From: Oncomelania hupensis
Lineage: Eukaryota; Mollusca; Gastropoda; Littorinimorpha; Pomatiopsidae
Assembly (NCBI GenBank): GCA_036898135.1
Contig: CM072519.1
Coordinates: 41,160,311-41,224,310 of the forward strand
Direction: 5' to 3'
Length of the DNA stretch: 64,000 bases
Numbering within the stretch: the first letter of the stretch is position 1; every line of letters begins with the position of its first letter. This document shows, in pieces, positions 30,951-43,494 of the stretch. The position numbers and the translations under genes were made by a program. The notes under the pieces are model-generated. The model saw only the letters and a program-made list of their open reading frames with translations, ran no database searches and was not told where the DNA came from.

Positions 30951-33900
30951 AACATGAAAGCTACTCTAGAACTTTTGGAAGCAAAGTAAACTATGCACTA
31001 ATATTTGAATTTTTCACTAAAAGATGCAGAACATTTGATAAAATTTACTTGATGAGAAGTGAAACCCTGACTTGCGCATTGTACTTATTATTTTAAAGAA
31101 AGACATTGTACACCTCACAGTCATTAGAAATTATTCTTGTACTGTAAAATGTCAAAATTAAATTAAATTTTTACCTTGGTGAATTAGGCACTATATAGCA
31201 AGCATATATCATTACCGTATATCATATGTCCTCCACACTGGAGATCTAAGAAAATCAGTTCTCCTACAGAAACGCCATTCCATGGGCTAAAGAACATGAA
31301 CATCTCCTCAGGTGTTTGTAAATATATGTTTTTCATTACTATTAGTTTAGTATATAATATATATATTTGTGTGTGTATTTTTATTACTTCAAATAAAATT
31401 TTGGTTTCCAATTTGGGTTATTGTTTGATAATTGTGTATGACAATTTTTTTTTTATTTATGTGTCTCTGCATGTTTTTATTATATATTATATAACCATCT
31501 TTAGTTACGTCCGATCCTCATGTGTGCAGCAGGTAAGACTTCTTCTTCTTCTGTTCTTGTCTCGATTCTAAGACCACTTCTTCTTCTGTTCTTGTCTTGA
31601 TTCTAATAGTGTTCTGAATAATGTATCGTTTTCTAATAATAATCTTGAGTGTTAAGTGTGTGCATTTTTCAAACCTTTTATAACTTACTGTTCATTACAT
31701 GTGCACACAAACTGAAATACAGCCACTGAACAAGACTGAAGTAACTAAAGCTTTTTTTTTTATTGATGCACATAACAAAACAAAAAGAAAAAACAATTAC
31801 AGAACAGAATGTACAAAATATCAGCATATGTATACCATATTTTTGTAAACCGAAAAAACATTGCAAAACCTTTGTAAAATAAGGTATTAAAAAAAAAAAA
31901 AAAAAAAAGATCTGACTAAAAACCAATTATTTATATATAAATATATATATTTTTTTCATTTTTCTTTACAATATTTTTTATTTTATCAATGTTAATTTTG
32001 TTGTTTTTTTACTTTTGATTAATAAAATATATGTAACCCTAATTAAACTTCTGAGTTAAACCTAAACGTGATAGCATTTAAACATGTTTATATTTTCCAT
32101 TATCTGGCAAGATGAATAATGTTTAGCTCATGACATCAGGACAACCTGTCTCCAAAGTTGCATTCAAAACAAAAGGCAGGAGAGTCAGAAGAAACAATGC
32201 ACAAATATTACAGAACATTTTCTCAATCTCTGTAATGCATTGTCAACCTTGCAGTTTGAAACAGAAATCTCAACCCCACTGTAGCGGAATTTCAAGAAGC
32301 ATCGTAAGCTAATGACAGGTAAGCTGAAAAACTTCAACTAGAAATAAACAATAATATGGAAAGAAGGCAGAACAATGATCAATGTAAAACAAACAAAAAA
32401 AAAATTAGCGTAATGTTATACTGAAGACAGAAATATAATGTGCAGAAGAAAAAAAAAATAATTTAAAGAAAATTAAAATAATTGTTCGTTTGAAAATTTG
32501 GGGGAAAGTTGCCACAAACTGGTGTAAAGAATAAAACAGAAAAAATTTAATAAAAACACGGCTGAAACAGTTCATGGAAATGTGCTGTACACTGTCAAAA
32601 TTTCTTCATCAGAAGAAAGAAATTATATGAATAGTCAATAAAGTGTGTTAAAATCAATTTTTTAAAGCGTTTAAAGCGAAAAAATTAAATGAATAATATA
32701 ATAATAAATAAATTAGAAATAGAGAGAGAGAGAGTGAGTAACGCAAAATACAATTCTTGCATATATATTTACACTATTTACATTACAAAAGCTATACAAA
32801 TATGTCAGTTTATACACACCATTCAGCAGAAAATGATTATAATTAAAACTGTAAAATAAAGAGTTGTTTTTAGTTAAAACGGGTTAAAATCTTACTCAGT
32901 TTTTAATTGAAACTGACAAAAAGAAATTGGTTTCAACAGTGCACAAGACAACACATTATTGTTATGAATCCATGAGGTGCTGCTGCAGATTGGTTAATGA
33001 ATATGACAACATATGATAATGCAAATTATATGTAGTGATGTACGTTTGGCCTCATATTTATAAATTCGCCATCAGTGTACGTTTGTTATCACAACAAAAA
33101 TACAAAAATATTTATATTTTTTTTAAAACCACAACAAAACAAATGCCAGAATAATTTTTTTTAAAATCAATCATAAAATTAAAACTAACTATTAATGCCA
33201 CAATCTCACAAGATGCCATTCCAGAAAGTATTCACCACTTAAACAAGTGTTTTTCTTTTTTATTTGTAAAAACAATATATGTCTCTCCCATGGAAAGCTC
33301 ATTACAGTCTCTCTTCTTTTGCCACTGTAAACATGCCAGAAAGTCAAACTGCACTCCCTGAAAGCAAAACATCATGGAAACTAGAAGTATGTAGGCTACA
33401 CCAACATACTTAATACTTAATAAGCCACCGACTCCACCTTTTACATTACTGCTACTACTACTATGATTAATAAATAACAAAATAAAATAAAAATGAATCT
33501 TTTTAAGCTAAATAAATTATGCTTATTTTGCATGCACAGCACTCTTTAACTGAAGCAGTCTGTTGGTTTTTTCCTCCAAGCTTGAAAGTAAAAGAAGAGT
33601 TACACAACTGCTAACTGGTAAGGGGAAACAATGCATAGGGATGCTTTCATATGGTAAATACACTGAAGACAAATGCATAGTAGTAACGTTTGTCATTTTA
33701 TTCCAATTCATGTGCAAATAAAACATGAAAACATCATACACACAAATACTACTGTCTTTGTAACTCGCCATTTCAAAACAGTGAGTCAAAACAGTTGCAT
33801 TTGTGGGCAGCGAATAAAAACACATATAATGGCATGCATTGATTAAAATGTAAAATAAGTCTATTTCTCTTGAATCTGATTGACTTATTAGGTTTAAAAT

Positions 33901-35357
33901 TTAATAAAAAGAATGGCTAAGCCAAGTAACATAAATATATATGTTTTCCAGAAACACAACTATTACATATAACAGAATTATAATGCATTTCATATATGTA
34001 TATAATTTATGCAGGTGCCAAAACAATCTGACTCTGAAACTTAAAAAAAAAAATTTTTTTTAAAGATATGTTCATGCTAATCAAATACTGAAAAAACAAG
34101 AACTTGATTCAGGGTCCTACATTAACTTGTCATGCACAAATAAATCCATTAAAATGAGAAATAATATGTCTGTTTTCAAAAACACTGTAAAAAAAACCTG
34201 TACAATGATATGCTTTGCTTCTGTGTTTTCATACATTAATTGACAAAATTTTACAAATAATGATATGCAGATTTTATAAAACAATTATTCATGCGTATCT
34301 GTACAAATAATGATATGTGGATTGTAAAAAACAATCATATGTCTCAAATGTACAAATAATGATATGTAGATTGTATAAAACAATATGTCTTATCTGTACA
34401 TGCAATATGTTTCTTATTCAGAAGGTACTCGTCTTATGGCCACACACAAAAATCATTTAAAAAAGAAGAATCAACAAAACCAAAAACCTTTCAGTAACCC
34501 TTTTTCGCGGTGTCCAATATCAATAATATCAATATGCCACAGCTTCAATTTGGGAAATGTAAATGAGTCATTCACCGCCATGCCAGATGGATCTTGTTAT
34601 TCTAAAGAAATCTTTGCAAGCAGTAGCAGGTGGATACAGATAGAGAACCAAAGAACAAAGGGCTGTCTGTTTCTTTTTTCTCAGCACATACAACTCTTTC
34701 TTCTCAACAGTTTTTCATTTTTTTCTTCCCAACACATACACTTTCTCTTTTCTCAACACATATATTCAGCCATTAAAAGACTAGAAACGGTAGCAAGCTT
34801 TAACACATAACAATTTAAAAAGTTTTAAACTGCAAATATGGTGATTATAACCAACAACAAAATGTATATAGTAGTTTTAAACTGCAAACAGGTTTCTCAC
34901 TAAACTATCATCAACAACAATGTAGTAGGTTTAACAGCAAAACAAGCTTTATTATATTATCAACCAGAAAATCCTCAATCTTCATCTTCACAACAGGTAC
35001 TTCAAACTGAGAAGATACATTTTGAATACATGAAGCACCCATTGCAAGGAACACACTCGTTATCCACTGTCACAGCTTCATGACGTACCACATGTTAAAC
35101 TGACCATTATTAAAACACCGGCAACAGGCTTTATAACAACTAGTAGGACTGGACAATCAGTGGATTGACACCCCCCCCCCCCCCCCCCACCCCTTATTTA
35201 TTTACACAGCCTGCTAACATGTCACTTTAAAAAAAAAGTTCACTCTAAAGATGCCTCATACAGTTATGAGGGATCTCTTAATAAGCAGTTGTGAAGGTTC
35301 TGTTCATATCCACCTGTCATGCCTTCTATGTAGAAGACAATAAGGTCAAGTCCAGAA
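30951..35357. other. Convergent 3' untranslated and intergenic DNA
   Basis: AT-rich (many T/A runs, AATAAA or TTTATT words), with a poly-C tract at about 35170-35189 and GA repeats near 32722. It holds the 3' UTR of the plus-strand gene (to about 31.4 kb) and the minus-strand receptor 3' UTR (below 35358), whose end was not located. Tandem TCTTCTTCTTCTGTTCTTGTCT words occur at 31537-31603. No other gene was seen; frames of 60-140 codons here lack any recognisable motif. Confidence 0.5.
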
Positions 35358-38095
35358 TCACACATAAATGTCTTCATCTTCTAACTGTCCATCTAAGCGG
35401 AGACAGAGGAGAGGGTTAAGGTCGTGTGAAGGGGAAGTATGAAGGGCAGCACTGCCTGAGGAAGTATCGCTCACTGCTGCACAATTTGAGCTCTCACTCA
35501 TCACACTGTCTCTTGGCAAACTGCGCCTTCTGTCCGTCTCACTAGTGCCAAAAATTCGGGCAGGATCTGAATTCCTGGCTGAAGAAGTGTCTCTGCTTAC
35601 AGGAGACTGAGATTCCAGTTCTTGGCCTGACAAGATGGCACTTTGGCTTGGCACATTGCTGCCCCTCAACTCTGTGTTTGGCAAATCTGCTTTTTGGTTG
35701 GGTGGGGAAGAAGGATTCCCATGCCGAACAGGATTTCTGCAGGGAACCGAGTTTTGCTGCACAGAATTTCCATGCTCAGCTGTTCTGGGCATTGTTGGAG
35801 CGCTGGCAGTGTTGGGATCATTTCGACCTTTTGATGCATATGAGCGGTCAACTGATTGGTTTCTCTCACTGCTGACTGGAGGTCTTTGTGATCTGACTTG
35901 TGGCCTTGCAGCCGATCTGTCGCTGCCGACTGTGGGTCTTTCTGCACTGATGGCAGGTTTGCGTGCAATAGCTGGTTTGTTAGCGCTGGTTGGAGGCCTG
36001 TGGGTTGTCTGGATGATTCTTCTGCAGCTGTCGATCTGCTGTTACTGGCTGGGGGTCTCTCAGGGAAGGGTTTGTCTGGTCTGGCTGGTTTGTTGGGTCT
36101 TGGAAACAAACGTTCAGATGCAGACAGTAGTGTTTGTTCTGCGCTGCCGAATGGCTCACCGGTATGGCTGAGCGGTCTCATTGGATGAGCTGCTGGCCTG
36201 GAAGAGCGAGCCTCCGGCCTGTGAGGGGAAGGCTCTGACTTGTGAGAGGGAGGCTCCGGCCTGTGGCGGTTTCTGTTGTGTCCATGGCCAGAAGTTGCGT
36301 TTTGCATCCCCAACTCTTCCGGATGAGAAGTCCTGTTGGTGTTTATGTCACGGGCGATAACTTCAGGATGTCGCTCCTGCCAGCTCTGGTGTTTGTCCTG
36401 GTTGAGATGGGGTCTATTTGTATTTTTACCCTGGTTAGGGTACTGATTGTTTCGATCCAAACTGAGAGCATCCCGTGGAGCCCTTCCTCTGCTCTGCCCC
36501 CTTTCTTGTGTATCTGGGCGACCTCTGTCCAAGCTGAGGGAGGAAAGAGGTGGTGAACTCTGCATGTTGTCCACCATGCTGCCTGAACGAGGGTAGTCGT
36601 ATCTGTTAGGACTTTGCGGGTAATTAGAAACTGCATCGCTCCTATCATCTCTTAGTTTGCTTCTCTCGTCTCTCTCATACCCTGGGTTGCTCGTGTACCA
36701 TCCTTCATTTTGCCTGGGAACTTTGGTGTTTGCATCACCCATTTCCTTTGGTAATGGTGCAAGTTCGGCATTGCTGTCATACTGATAGCCAGACAACTGG
36801 CGTCTCTCATTAGCCCAGGGATTGTTCTGCACATTGCCATGGTCTCTGTAACGCCACCCATCAGCATCATCCAAATCTGTTAACAACGGTTGGCTGCGGT
36901 GGTGGTAGAGTGCCCTGTGGGGAAACCCAGCACTGTCATCATGGTGTCCATTCCACATCTGCCTGCTGTGTTCTTCCAGTAGGTTCTGCACAGATTTGCT
37001 GAACTGCCTGGTAAGGAGCTGGCCTACAGCTGGATGTGACCCATGCCCCGCTCTAACATCGTCTTGGCGTAGGTCTCCCACAGATCTGCTCAGATGCTTC
37101 ATGAGAGGCTTCTGGGAAGAGGCGCCGTGCTGCGCAGATGCATTCTTAGCTTTTTGGATCCAGGCTGGAACGTTTCTACTGTGATTTGTCCTCTCTGGCC
37201 TTTCATTGCCTACTCTGGCAGGTGGCGAGTTGTGTCTGACGTTTCTCCCTCTTCCTGGGCTTGGTCTTCCCTGCCTGCTGGGAGAGGAGTTCTGTTTGGG
37301 ATCCTCAGCCCTTTCAGGGCTGGCATAGTCCTTCCTTTCTCCCACTGGATGAAGAGAGACCTGTGTCATCGCCCTGCTGCCTACCCTCGGGATCTCTGCT
37401 GCATCCGTGGGGTGTCTGCTAGATGAGGAGGCATTCTGGGAAAGTGATGCTGCAGTAATAACTGGAGAGTCCTCCACAATGCAGCTTGTAGATGTTGACT
37501 GCTGACGGCTGTCTACTGCGTCACTACTGGTTCCCACCCGAGGCACATCCTCACAACTGTTAGATATGGCCGTGTTGACGGAGTTTCTCTCCTGGTGCTT
37601 GGGGGCCTGATTGTGGCTATTTTTCAAAACCAGTTCTGCTGCGGAAGGTACAGGCGCTTCAATCATGCTGTCCTCAGGTTTTGCGATACTGTGGCGGTTG
37701 TTTGCACGCCCTTCTCCGGTATTGTGTCGACCCACTCCTCTTTCACCCTCTCCCCTGCTGCCCCTATCTCCTTCACTTCTCTCCACCCTTCTCACTGATG
37801 TTCCTCCCTCGTCCGAGGAGTCAGAAGAATCTGAGCAGTTGTGTCTGTGGCTGTGGCGGCGAGGCCGGCGGTTAGATCTGTGTTCTGATGTGTCGCTGGA
37901 GTTCGTTGTGGACGAGCTGAGATGTGAGGTATCGGTGGCGGTGGTCGGCAAACTGGAGTCAGCGCTACTGTCCAGTTCATTGGGCTGGTTGCCAGGGAAG
38001 CTAAAGGCTCTATCTATGGTGTTTGGGGTGGGGCTCATGGCTTCTTCATAGCTTGGTGGCTGGATCGGATGATTGAGGCCACTGTCCATATAACC
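35358..38095 (-). CDS. Receptor last exon: long cytoplasmic tail, frame broken near 36 kb
   Basis: Acceptor TTCATTTTTCAG, entering in phase 0 with GYMDSGLNHPIQPPSYEEAM, a second PPxY motif. The frame runs about 690 residues, rich in S, R, N, P and H and probably disordered. It would stop at 35666, but another frame, open from about 36010 to TGA 35358-35360, has the same style and ends LEDEDIYV, a PDZ-ligand-like C terminus. The exon length (2738) is not a multiple of three, so a 1-2 base indel around 35.8-36.0 kb (real, or an assembly error) or an unseen small intron is needed. The frame after 36.0 kb in the first register (LLHANLPSVQK on) looks less natural. Confidence 0.7.
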
Positions 38096-38236
38096 CTGAA
38101 AAATGAACTTCCAATGTCAACTCATCCCACAGCAACGTCATTTAACATAAACAAAGTTATTAATGTGACTTCTAGATCTATATTTGTGTTATTTATTGGT
38201 TTATTCATGCATTCATCAGTTCTTTATATACATTTA

Positions 38237-38238
<2 letters not shown>

Positions 38239-38299
<61 letters not shown>

Positions 38300-38300
38300 T
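38239..38300. repeat. (AAT)n microsatellite
   Basis: About 20 AAT units, then AATAACAAT variants, in the intron between the last two receptor exons. Confidence 0.9.
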
Positions 38301-38445
38301 AATAACAATAACAACATTTGTATAGCGCTCAAACCAGATTCGCGGTATGCTCTCAGTGCACAGGCATTCGCACGCAAACACAAACTACATGTGGTTTCAA
38401 AAATGACTTAAAATCTGCATGTACAAACAAACACACACATACACT

Positions 38446-39850
38446 CAAGGATGGGCAAGTAGCGAGAGTAGCGACTACATTTTGTGGTTTCGCTACTATT
38501 TGGAGTAGTTTGTAACGATCCAAACTACATATTGTAAAAAAGTAGTTGTAAAGCAGCGAACTACTAATTTGTCAGTAGCGAAGTAGCGAAAATTTGTTTT
38601 TCGCTACGCTACTTCTTTGCCGTGTGACTTGCACTTTCAGTCAAGCCGAAGCGAGTGCTGTCTCGCGCGAGATTGATCACTCGCTCAGCGAACGGAAGCA
38701 TGATTGTGATAGGCTGAAAGCAAAAGCCAGCCACGTGACTTTCAAAAGCGCTCGTTAGTCATCTCAGTCTTTGTTTGGGCAAATCAAGCACAGAACACAC
38801 AAATTTTAGACTGCAGAAGAGAAACTTCCAACTTTGTTTAAACCATATGTAGAATTTTTAAGGAAGCAGCTAAGATGCTGCTGACAAATGAAGTTATGTC
38901 CATCAAGCCACCAGCCCAGGCAGCGGTCAAGTCTCAAACTGATGAGGAATTTATCCTCTTTGATAATGTCGCTGACGTGGCCGAGTCTACAGACTACCTG
39001 ACAGAGGGACTGGCCAAATTTCTGGATGAACTGGACAAGTACCCTGGTGTCAAGGTTGTCTTCCTGAGGACGAACACCTCATTGCCCAGCAGTGCAGCAG
39101 TTAAGCGTTTGTTTAGTCAGGCTGGACTTATTTTAACTAAGATCAGAACCAGAGTTACTGACTCTAACTTTGAGGCAAAAGTGTTGGTTAAGTACAATTC
39201 TAAGAAAGGTTTTTAAGGAAGTGTCAGTGTTTTCTTGATTCATTGAATGATTAGTTGGACTGCAGTCTGTGTGTATTTATTTTGTTAAAACTAATTTGGC
39301 CCATTTATTCTCAACTGCCTGTACAACCTTATGGGTGTTTTTATGATTTGTATCAAACATAACAGAGTACATATAACTTTTTTTATTTCTATTTTTGACT
39401 TTTATTATTAGTTTATTATTAATAATATTTTTTTGTATTTTGCAAATGGTATATTTATACCATACATAATGTATTAAGTGTGCTTCTATATAATGATCTT
39501 GACTTGCAATGTTATCAGTAACAAATTGTGTAGTCTAAGGAAATATTTTGTATCCTTTTTTTTTTTTTGTAATCTGATGAAGAGCATATATCATTAAAAG
39601 TATTTCTTTTTCTTTCTTGTCTTTTTTTAAATTTACTTACATTTAAAAAATACATAGCAGTCCCAGTTGTGATTACAGTTTTTTTTTTTAAAGTAGTTTG
39701 AAAAGTAGTTAGCTACTTTTTTTTAAAGTGGCATAAAAGTAGCGAACTACATTCCTTCAAAATGTAATTGTAAAGTAGCGAACTATTTTTTTAGACTAAT
39801 GTAACTGTAGTGTAGCGGACTACTTTTCAAAAGTAGTTTGCCCATCCTTG
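38446..39850 (+). mobile_element. Non-autonomous hAT element with perfect 8-bp target duplication
   Basis: CAAGGATGGGCAA (38446-38458) and its inverse (39838-39850) are flanked by CATACACT on both sides (38438-38445 and 39851-39858). That is the 8-bp duplication expected of hAT elements. Subterminal AGTAGCGA/CTACTTT words recur at both ends (possible transposase sites). 1405 bp, inside a receptor intron. It keeps only the 3' end of a transposase ORF. Confidence 0.9.
38875..39216 (+). pseudogene. hAT transposase remnant (C-terminal dimerisation domain)
   Basis: A 113-codon frame whose end (LPSSAAVKRLFSQAGLI, then RTRVTDSNFEAKVLVKYN) is the hAT C-terminal dimerisation motif. The DDE-like catalytic core and BED finger are missing. 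This is an internal deletion derivative that would rely on an intact relative. Confidence 0.8.
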
Positions 39851-40029
39851 CATACACTCAAGCAGGACTGACAGAAAATCTTGTTTTCATATATATGAAT
39901 GGTTGGGTACAATAATACTAATAATAATATGGGGGTTGTTTCTAACTTCAATAGTCATCTGTTTCTGTCACTTACGACACACCTACAATATTAATTTAGT
40001 TTTCATAGATTATACACATACATTTTAGT

Positions 40030-41775
40030 TTGTTATTTTCCTGGTCTTTCCCTGTCTGCACAGTTCCACTTCTCTGGAAACATTTTACAATCTGTCCGGT
40101 ACCCAAGTCTAGAAACCCCACTGACATGAATGACTACAGACCTGTTGCTCTGACCCATATTGTAATCAAGTGTTTTGAACGCATTGTTCTGAGGAAGCTT
40201 CTAATGCAGACACAGCACTTACACGACCCACACCAAGTCGCATACAAGCAAAACACGTACACTGAGGATGCAACACTGACCATACTCAACAATGCCTACA
40301 CTCAATAAAAAAACAAAAACTGGCTCATTTGTTTGAATTCATTTTTTGATTTCTCGTCTGCTTTTAACACCATTCAATCTCATCTGATGGCTTAAAAGCT
40401 TTTGAGGCTCGAAGTTCATCCAAAACTGATTCTCCTGAAAACTGATTTTCTGGTCAATAGGTCACAGTTAGTTTGCTTCAATAAAACGCTTTCTGACTCA
40501 AACAACACCTCTTCCAGTGCCAACCCTTTCTCCTTCCCCACCAAGGCACAGTTCTCTTCCCTGTCCTGTTTACTCTCTACTCAAATGACTGTACTGGCAG
40601 TAACGCATCTCCTATTATTAAGTACTCTGATGATGCGGCTTTCTAAGATCTCTCCAACTCCGACATACACTACTTTCAGGAAGTTCAACAATTTTCCACC
40701 TGCTGCAAAGAGAACTACCTTGTTCTGAACGTTAAGAAAACAGAAGAAATGCTGACGCCTTCCGTAGAAACCCCCCCACCTCCCCCGCCCCGCCCCATTC
40801 CATGTTAACCCAGATCTGTTTAATGATGGTGAGAAAGTGGAACATGTAAATGAGAACAAATATCTGGGGACTGTTATCAAAAACAAATTTAATTCTGATG
40901 CCAATACTGCGTCCATTCACAACAAATGTCAATCAAAAATGAGTAAATTTGTGTTCTTGTTCTTTACTCTCAAGCCACCATACCAGGATTAAAAAGAAAA
41001 TAAATGAAAGAACAGATTTAATAGAATGCCTGTAAAAAGAGCAGAGGACGAACCTGCTCACATTCAGAGATCGGTCTCCCAAAACTCCGATTTCTGAATG
41101 TGAGCAGGTCCGTCCTTTGCTCTTTTTACAGGCTTTTTATTAAATCTGTTCTTATATTTAGTTTTGTATCCTGGTATGATGGCTTGAGAATGAAAAACAA
41201 GAATGTTTTTGACACTTGAGTGTGAAGAACAAGAATGTGTTTGAAAGAGTGGGGAAAGTGTGCGGAAAAATAGTGGGTGAGCAGCAGAAGAGTCTGAATG
41301 AGTTGTATGAATGTCAAGGGGTGCAATAGGCTACGATTGTGATAGACACTACACACGTTCTGGCCAAAAAGTATGACTTTCACCCACCTGGACGCCATTT
41401 CCCTATACCCAATTGTTCCAATGTCGAACCAGATCTAGCCTTGTCCTCAAATCCATCTAACTATTAAACCAACATTAATATGAATAAATGAATAGAAGTG
41501 TGTTATGGTGTGCGTAGTTGTGTGTGAGTTCTTGTATTCTGCGTGTTGTTGAATTGTCTTAATTTTGTCTTCTGTCCAACTGTTTTCAATTGGGGACTTT
41601 GTTCATTTTATTACTTTATTGTTGCCTGTTGCTTCATTAGTCTATGCATGTTTCAACCTTTACTGAGTGAGTGTAAATTGCCCTTTCCTACACATTTATT
41701 GCAATTTGTTGTCGTACTGTCAGCAAACTATGTTTTAATTTCTGTTTGATATAATAAAGTATTCTTGAATCTTGA
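40030..41775 (+). mobile_element. L2-like LINE relic, 5'-truncated and decayed
   Basis: Readable RT pieces in order: MNDYRPVALTHIVIKCFER, DPHQVAYKQN, a decayed SAFNTIQSHLM region, KYSDDAA (the YxDD-type motif), NYLVLNVKKTEEML, KYLGTVI, then after a fold-back LIFSFVSWYDGLRMKNKN, KIVGEQQKSLNELYE and DFHPPGRHFP. Many stops and frameshifts. The 3' end is TTCTTGAATCTTGAATCTTT. Affinity to the L2 or Rex1-like group is inferred from motif style. Confidence 0.75.
40950..41215. repeat. Fold-back inverted duplication inside the LINE relic
   Basis: Arms of about 125 bases, about 40950-41074 and about 41087-41215, are near-perfect inverse copies (for example CCTGCTCACATTCAG versus CTGAATGTGAGCAGG) around a loop of about 12 bases. 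The right arm continues the LINE reading frame; the left arm is the inverted copy. Confidence 0.85.
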
Positions 41776-41955
41776 ATCTTTCCTTTACTCAATATTTATT
41801 GTGATTCAGACTTCAGGTTTGTTGTCCCTAACTAGTTCAGACCTTAAACAAAAACAGCAATAGCAAACACAAATAAAATGCATGAAGACTCAAATCCACC
41901 AATCTTTTTCTTACGCTTATAGTTCTGTTTACTCAATTACTGACTTAAACAGATG

Positions 41956-42330
41956 AAACTTATAAGTCTCCAAGACAAACTCTCCATAAAAACCTCAGGG
42001 GTGTCTGATAGCGCAGTGGTTGGAGCACTCGCTACTGTGTCGCAATTTAAGCACTGTCCAGTGCGGTTAGCACTTGGATGGGTGACCACAAAACGTGAAG
42101 CGACAAATAACAACGCCCCCAGTTGATTCAACTGTGACTGAGTACCTACTCTCTTAAGGGTGGGGAAGGTAAAGCAGCGAGGGAGAGAGATGGACATCAC
42201 CCTCATTACGCTGGCCCAAGATAAGTGTGATCTCCAACATCACGCTCCCCTACGGCCACAAGGCTATGGGACCACCTTTACCTACCAAACTTATAAGTCT
42301 CCAAGACAAACTCTCCATAAAAACCTCAGG
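41956..42330 (+). mobile_element. Chimeric tRNA/5S-headed SINE between 44-bp direct repeats
   Basis: A perfect 44-base repeat (AAACTTATAAGTCTCCAAGA...) at 41956-41999 and 42287-42330 brackets a 287-base insert. The insert starts with a tRNA-like A box (GATAGCGCAGTGGTTGG). It continues with GGTTAGCACTTGGATGGGTGACC, strikingly like the 3' control region of 5S rRNA, and ends GGCTATGGGACCACCTTTACCTACC. The head is therefore a Pol III promoter of mixed origin. It is not a functional tRNA or 5S gene. The direct repeat is very long for a target-site duplication. Confidence 0.75.
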
Positions 42331-42563
42331 CCACAGAGATGAAAAAATGGATGAGAGAAAATGCAGGTTTGGAACTGTGCACATTGCAAGACAGACAGAT
42401 ACAGAAATTTAGAATATATAGAAAACATAACTTTGGGTAATTTTCATCAATAGCAGCTACAAAAAAAATCATGTGCAGAAATCATCACACAGATAAAGTA
42501 TGGACCACAAATATATACTATTAAACATACTGAGATGATTTTATCAGACATTGGTATTAGCAC

Positions 42564-42565
<2 letters not shown>

Positions 42566-42634
<69 letters not shown>
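42566..42634. repeat. (ATC)n microsatellite
   Basis: About 23 ATC units in the intron just downstream of the PPxY exon donor. The poly-Asp and poly-Met frames over it are artefacts. Confidence 0.95.
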
Positions 42635-42687
42635 ACACCATTATCATGATCACCAGCAGGATCATCACAATTTCTGCAAACACATAC

Positions 42688-42800
42688 TAAATTGAGTAAA
42701 CCGATAGGCGTGGTATTGAGAACATCCTCATAGCTGGGTGGGGGATCCCGAGGAATCCACTCCCCCACTAGATTGGCTTGCTCTGTGGATCTTATGTTAC
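42688..42800 (-). CDS. Receptor exon: cytoplasmic PPxY motif 1
   Basis: Acceptor ATTGGTTGCAG, 113 bases, donor GTATGT. Encodes NIRSTEQANLVGEWIP then DPPPSYEDVLNTTP. PPSY is a WW-domain ligand used by NEDD4-type ubiquitin ligases. It enters in phase 1 and exits in phase 0, matching the next exon. Just past the donor is an (ATC)n microsatellite, whose aspartate-rich readthrough is intronic. Confidence 0.75.
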
Positions 42801-42869
42801 CTGCAACCAATACAGCAGTATACATTTCCGTTCAGTTTAACAAACAAACTTACTAAACAATGTTTTGAC

Positions 42870-42959
42870 AATAATAATAATCATAATATTAATAATAACA
42901 ACAATAACAATGATAATACTACTACTACTACTACTAATAATAATAATAATAATAATAAT

Positions 42960-43009
<50 letters not shown>

Positions 43010-43024
43010 TAATAATCATAATAA
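42870..43024. repeat. (AAT)n compound microsatellite
   Basis: Mixed AAT/ACT/AAC units over about 155 bases, intronic between the transmembrane and PPxY exons. Confidence 0.95.
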
Positions 43025-43263
43025 TAGCGGATGCTGTATATGCGCTTTTCTGCCATTTACAAAAACTCAAATCAAATAAGAAATCTTGACAAGCAAACAT
43101 GATAACAAAAGATAAAATTTGAGTTCATAAAAGTATGTATGTTTTCCTCTAAAGTAATAAAATCAATGGAACTAAAAATAAAAGACAACAAAAACAACAT
43201 ACACACACACATACACCTACGCTCACAACTATACACACGCAGGCATACACACAAAGAACTAAC

Positions 43264-43494
43264 GTCTATGGCCATGACGGCTGACTTCTCCCGTGACCGT
43301 GTTGATGTGGAGACGGCGACTATCTGGATTCGACCTCCTGGACTGGTGAGAGAGCCTTCGACATCGCCTGATGAAGATGATGAGCAGGACGATGACGATG
43401 ATGAGGAAGACAGACACCACCAAAGGAATGATGATCCCAATGCTAATTGGACTCGTAGGACCAATGCTTCCCTGGGGGTAACGTGTGGTTTGAT
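43264..43494 (-). CDS. Receptor exon: transmembrane helix and juxtamembrane region
   Basis: Acceptor TTTCTTGCAG, 231 bases, donor GTTAGT. A short extracellular stalk (QTTRYPQGSIGPTSP) is followed by a hydrophobic helix (IGIIIPLVVSVFLIIVIVLL and on) and then a basic stop-transfer RRCRR and an R/S-rich stretch. This gives type I topology with the LDLa and CUB domains outside. Phase 1-1. Confidence 0.85.

Noticed and set aside
35635..38051. Several plus-strand ORFs opposite the receptor tail
   Set aside because: They are antisense shadows of a long S/P/R-rich coding exon.
42000..42130. 5S rRNA gene
   Set aside because: Only the 3' control-region-like part is present, joined to a tRNA-like A box inside a SINE between direct repeats.
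42544..42825. Aspartate-rich C-terminal extension of the PPxY exon through the (ATC)n tract
   Set aside because: A GTATGT donor precedes it and the phase-0 continuation in the last exon gives a second PPxY motif; the tract is intronic.
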